DNA of 15,689 nucleotides from Lachnospiraceae bacterium (GTDB taxonomy: Bacteria; Bacillota; Clostridia; Lachnospirales; Anaerotignaceae). Below, one piece after another: positions 13,803 through 15,689 of this stretch. Location: positions 1 to 15,689 of the forward strand of contig JAQVIB010000015.1 in assembly GCA_028695945.1 (NCBI GenBank), written 5' to 3'. Below the pieces are notes generated by a model. That model saw nothing but the letters and a program-made list of their open reading frames with translations. It was not told the origin of the DNA and made no database searches. Made by a program: the position numbers and the translations under genes. Numbering within the stretch: the first letter of the stretch is position 1; the number at the start of each line of letters is the position of its first letter.

Positions 13803-15008
13803 ATGAATAAACCTATTTTGCCCAGGGATGTGGCATGGATATTAAAAAAATTAAATGAAAACGGCTTTGAAGGCTATATAGTTGGAGGATGCGTAAGGGA
13901 TGCGATTATGGGTATTGAACCACATGATTGGGATATGACAACATCTGCTACACCGCAAGAGATTAAAAGAATTTTCAGCCATACAGTGGACACTGGTATA
14001 AAGCACGGAACAGTTACAGTGGTTTTAAATGGCGAAAATTATGAAATAACTACCTACAGGGTTGAAGGAGATTATCAGGATTGTCGTCATCCATCGCACG
14101 TAAGCTTTACAAGGGATTTGCATGAGGATTTACTACGTAGAGATTTTACAATGAATGCTATTGCATACTGCCAAAGTGAGGGTTATGTGGACATTTTTGG
14201 TGGAATTAGTGATATAAATGAAAGGGTTATAAGGGGTGTTGGAGATGCGTCAGAGCGTTTTAGAGAAGATGCACTTAGAATGCTGCGTGCTGTAAGGTTC
14301 AGTGTTCAGTTGAACTTTGATATTGAGGAAAAGACTAAGGAGGCACTAAAAGAAAACGCAGAGCTTATAGAGAAAATAAGTGCGGAGAGAATACGTGAAG
14401 AGCTTACAAAAACCATTACAGGAAATGCTTTAAACCGTTTGCCTGTACTTTGGGAAACAGGGCTTTTAAAACATATATCACTTGAACTTTGTAATTCTGT
14501 GGAAAAAAACAGTGAAGATATTATTTATCAGCTTAAGGGGATTGAAAAAAATACGGTAATGGCATATGCAGTGTTTTTGCAGTTTATGGATATTCCAAAG
14601 GCAAAAAATGTTTTACAAAGTCTTAAATTTGATACAAAAACTATGCGTCTTGCGAAAACCGTTCTAAACAATATGAAGGTTGAAATTGAAACCAGTTCTG
14701 CTCAAGTTAGAAAATTTGCGGCAAGAATTGGAACAGAGGCACTTGAAACACTTTATAAAGTTAAACTTGCAGGTGGAGAAAATGCGGCAGAAAAAGCGTT
14801 GGAAACCCTTAAAAGAGTAATAGAAGATGGAGATTGCATCAGTGTTAAAGGTCTTGCTTTATCGGGTGAGGACTTGATGGGTATTGGTGTTGAAAAAGGC
14901 AAAGCTATTGGAAATATACTAAATGAGCTTTTAGAAATGGTTTTGGAAAACCCTAAGATGAACAACAAAGAAACTTTGCTGAAAACTGCTCGGGATAAAC
15001 TGATTTAA
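13803..15008 (+). CDS. cca: CCA-adding enzyme / tRNA nucleotidyltransferase (class II)
   Basis: A 401-residue class II nucleotidyltransferase. The head has the GGCVRD motif (28-33) and the metal-binding pair Asp42/Asp44 in HDWDMTTSA. The neck carries LLRRDFTMNAIA (110-121), and ERFREDALRMLRAVRF (151-166) selects CTP and ATP. The C-terminal half is a helical body and tail. Such enzymes build or repair the 3' CCA of tRNAs. The adjacent tRNA-Lys lacks an encoded CCA, consistent with need for this activity. Class II also contains A-adding enzymes and poly(A) polymerases. Length and motifs favour the CCA-adding form but do not settle it. AAGGAGA (13790-13796) lies 6 nt before ATG. No HD phosphohydrolase domain motif is seen. 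Confidence 0.9.
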   Translation: MNKPILPRDVAWILKKLNENGFEGYIVGGCVRDAIMGIEPHDWDMTTSATPQEIKRIFSHTVDTGIKHGTVTVVLNGENYEITTYRVEGDYQDCRHPSHVSFTRDLHEDLLRRDFTMNAIAYCQSEGYVDIFGGISDINERVIRGVGDASERFREDALRMLRAVRFSVQLNFDIEEKTKEALKENAELIEKISAERIREELTKTITGNALNRLPVLWETGLLKHISLELCNSVEKNSEDIIYQLKGIEKNTVMAYAVFLQFMDIPKAKNVLQSLKFDTKTMRLAKTVLNNMKVEIETSSAQVRKFAARIGTEALETLYKVKLAGGENAAEKALETLKRVIEDGDCISVKGLALSGEDLMGIGVEKGKAIGNILNELLEMVLENPKMNNKETLLKTARDKLI

Positions 15009-15096
15009 AGTAACTAAAAACCCAATTTTTTGATATTTGAACTAAGCAGGCTTTCATAGAGAAAATTATTTATAATAATCCATAGGGCTTCATCAT

Positions 15097-15132
15097 AAAA
15101 TGTAAAACAGGTGTAAGAGTTGGTTACATTTT
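15097..15132. repeat. Inverted repeat between cca and the CotS-like gene
   Basis: AAAATGTAA (15097-15105) and TTACATTTT (15124-15132) form a perfect 9-bp stem around an 18-nt loop, followed by TG. It could be a weak A+T-rich terminator for cca or an operator. It lies 25 nt upstream of the next start codon. The remainder of 15009-15096 shows nothing else definite. CATAAAAT at 15094-15101 resembles a sporulation sigma-E -10, but no matching -35 is clear. Confidence 0.4.
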
Positions 15133-15156
15133 TGATGGAATATGGAGGATTAAATT

Positions 15157-15689
15157 ATGGAGGATATATATGAAAAAGTGCTTTTTCACGGCTATGGATT
15201 GAAGCTTTATAATATAATGCGTACTAGAAGAGGCTTAATTGTAAGAACTGACAAAGGAGTAAAAGAACTTAGAAAAACCAACAGTGATTTTAAAACCATA
15301 GTATTTGAAAATGAGGTAAAAAAGCACTTATACAATAAAGGCTTTCATAATACAGATATTTATTTGGAAACCCAAGAAGGTATGCCGTATTTTGTTCAAA
15401 ACGACCAGTGTTTTGTGCTTTCTGAATATGTTCCAGTAAAAGAAATTGATTTGGAAGATTTGGAAACAGCCAAAAAAGCTGCAAGTACACTTGCAACTAT
15501 ACATAGTTTAAGCCAAGGGCTTACGGTAGAAGGGAAAAGCAACTTAGGACGCCTTACTAATATGTGTCAAAAACGCAGGGCAGAGCTTAAGCATATAAAA
15601 AAGTGGATAAACAATCAAAGTATATATTCACCAGTGGATATAATTGTGGTTAAAAGCTTTGACTATTGCTTCGACCGGACCAGTCGTAC
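15157..15689 (+). CDS. CotS-family spore-coat kinase-like protein, 5' part (3' end outside window)
   Basis: The frame runs open for 177 codons from ATG 15157 to the window edge with no stop. Ribosome binding site GGAGG (15144-15148) is 8 nt upstream. The visible part resembles the N-lobe of CotS/YutH/YsxE-type aminoglycoside-phosphotransferase-fold proteins. It shows an opening YGLKLYNIMRTRRGLIVRTD, then ELRKTN, FENEVKKHLYNKGF, EGMPYFVQNDQCFVLSEYVP, and a hinge-like AAKAASTLATIHS pattern (residues about 107-117). Family members occur in the spore coat of Bacillus and Clostridia, and their catalytic activity is mostly uncertain. The catalytic loop would lie beyond the window, so activity cannot be judged. 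A different APH-fold kinase is the main alternative. Confidence 0.65.
   Translation, partial: MEDIYEKVLFHGYGLKLYNIMRTRRGLIVRTDKGVKELRKTNSDFKTIVFENEVKKHLYNKGFHNTDIYLETQEGMPYFVQNDQCFVLSEYVPVKEIDLEDLETAKKAASTLATIHSLSQGLTVEGKSNLGRLTNMCQKRRAELKHIKKWINNQSIYSPVDIIVVKSFDYCFDRTSR

Noticed and set aside
1..15689. CRISPR array, toxin-antitoxin pair, phage or insertion sequence
   Set aside because: No regularly spaced direct repeats, transposase, integrase, paired small toxin/antitoxin genes or attachment-site duplications were seen.

Overview
The window looks like chromosomal DNA from a low-GC, anaerobic, endospore-forming member of the Clostridia (Firmicutes). Reasons are the A+T-rich codons, strong AGGAGG-type ribosome binding sites, frequent TTG starts, a two-GerMN-domain protein, a CotS-like spore-coat kinase at the right edge and a clostridial-type thioredoxin reductase. 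Most of it is housekeeping content. I see no phage, insertion sequence, CRISPR array or recognisable defence island.

Layout. (1) 1-1214: the 3' part of a thioredoxin-reductase-like flavoprotein (+) converges on a thioredoxin gene (-). A ~205-bp structured repeat and a strong bidirectional terminator lie between them. (2) 1305-2660: a membrane-anchored D,D-carboxypeptidase (-). (3) 2766-9552: a tightly packed plus-strand run of six genes, comEA-like, OmpR-type response regulator, sensor kinase, double-GerMN protein, comEC and holA. Gaps are 3-16 nt, with one 8-nt overlap, so this is probably one operon. It joins DNA-uptake proteins to a signalling module whose gene order (regulator, kinase, GerMN protein) resembles actinobacterial MtrA-MtrB-LpqB. 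(4) 9568-9714: a second copy of the structured repeat, again just after a plus-strand stop codon and facing a minus-strand gene. (5) 9741-11371: an unrecognised small membrane protein and an ion-transporter-superfamily permease (both -). (6) 11510-13451: a 3-hydroxyacyl-CoA dehydrogenase and galE (+), 1 nt apart, followed by a terminator. (7) 13576-13648: tRNA-Lys(CTT) on the minus strand without an encoded CCA tail, with its own consensus promoter. It is divergent from a CCA-adding-enzyme-type nucleotidyltransferase gene (13803-15008). (8) 15157-end: the 5' part of a CotS-family spore-coat kinase-like gene.

The most interesting items are the signalling module inside the competence operon, the two-copy palindromic repeat placed between convergent genes, and the reductase that appears to lack the NADPH-binding signatures. 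All functional calls come from reading motifs by eye; no database search was run.
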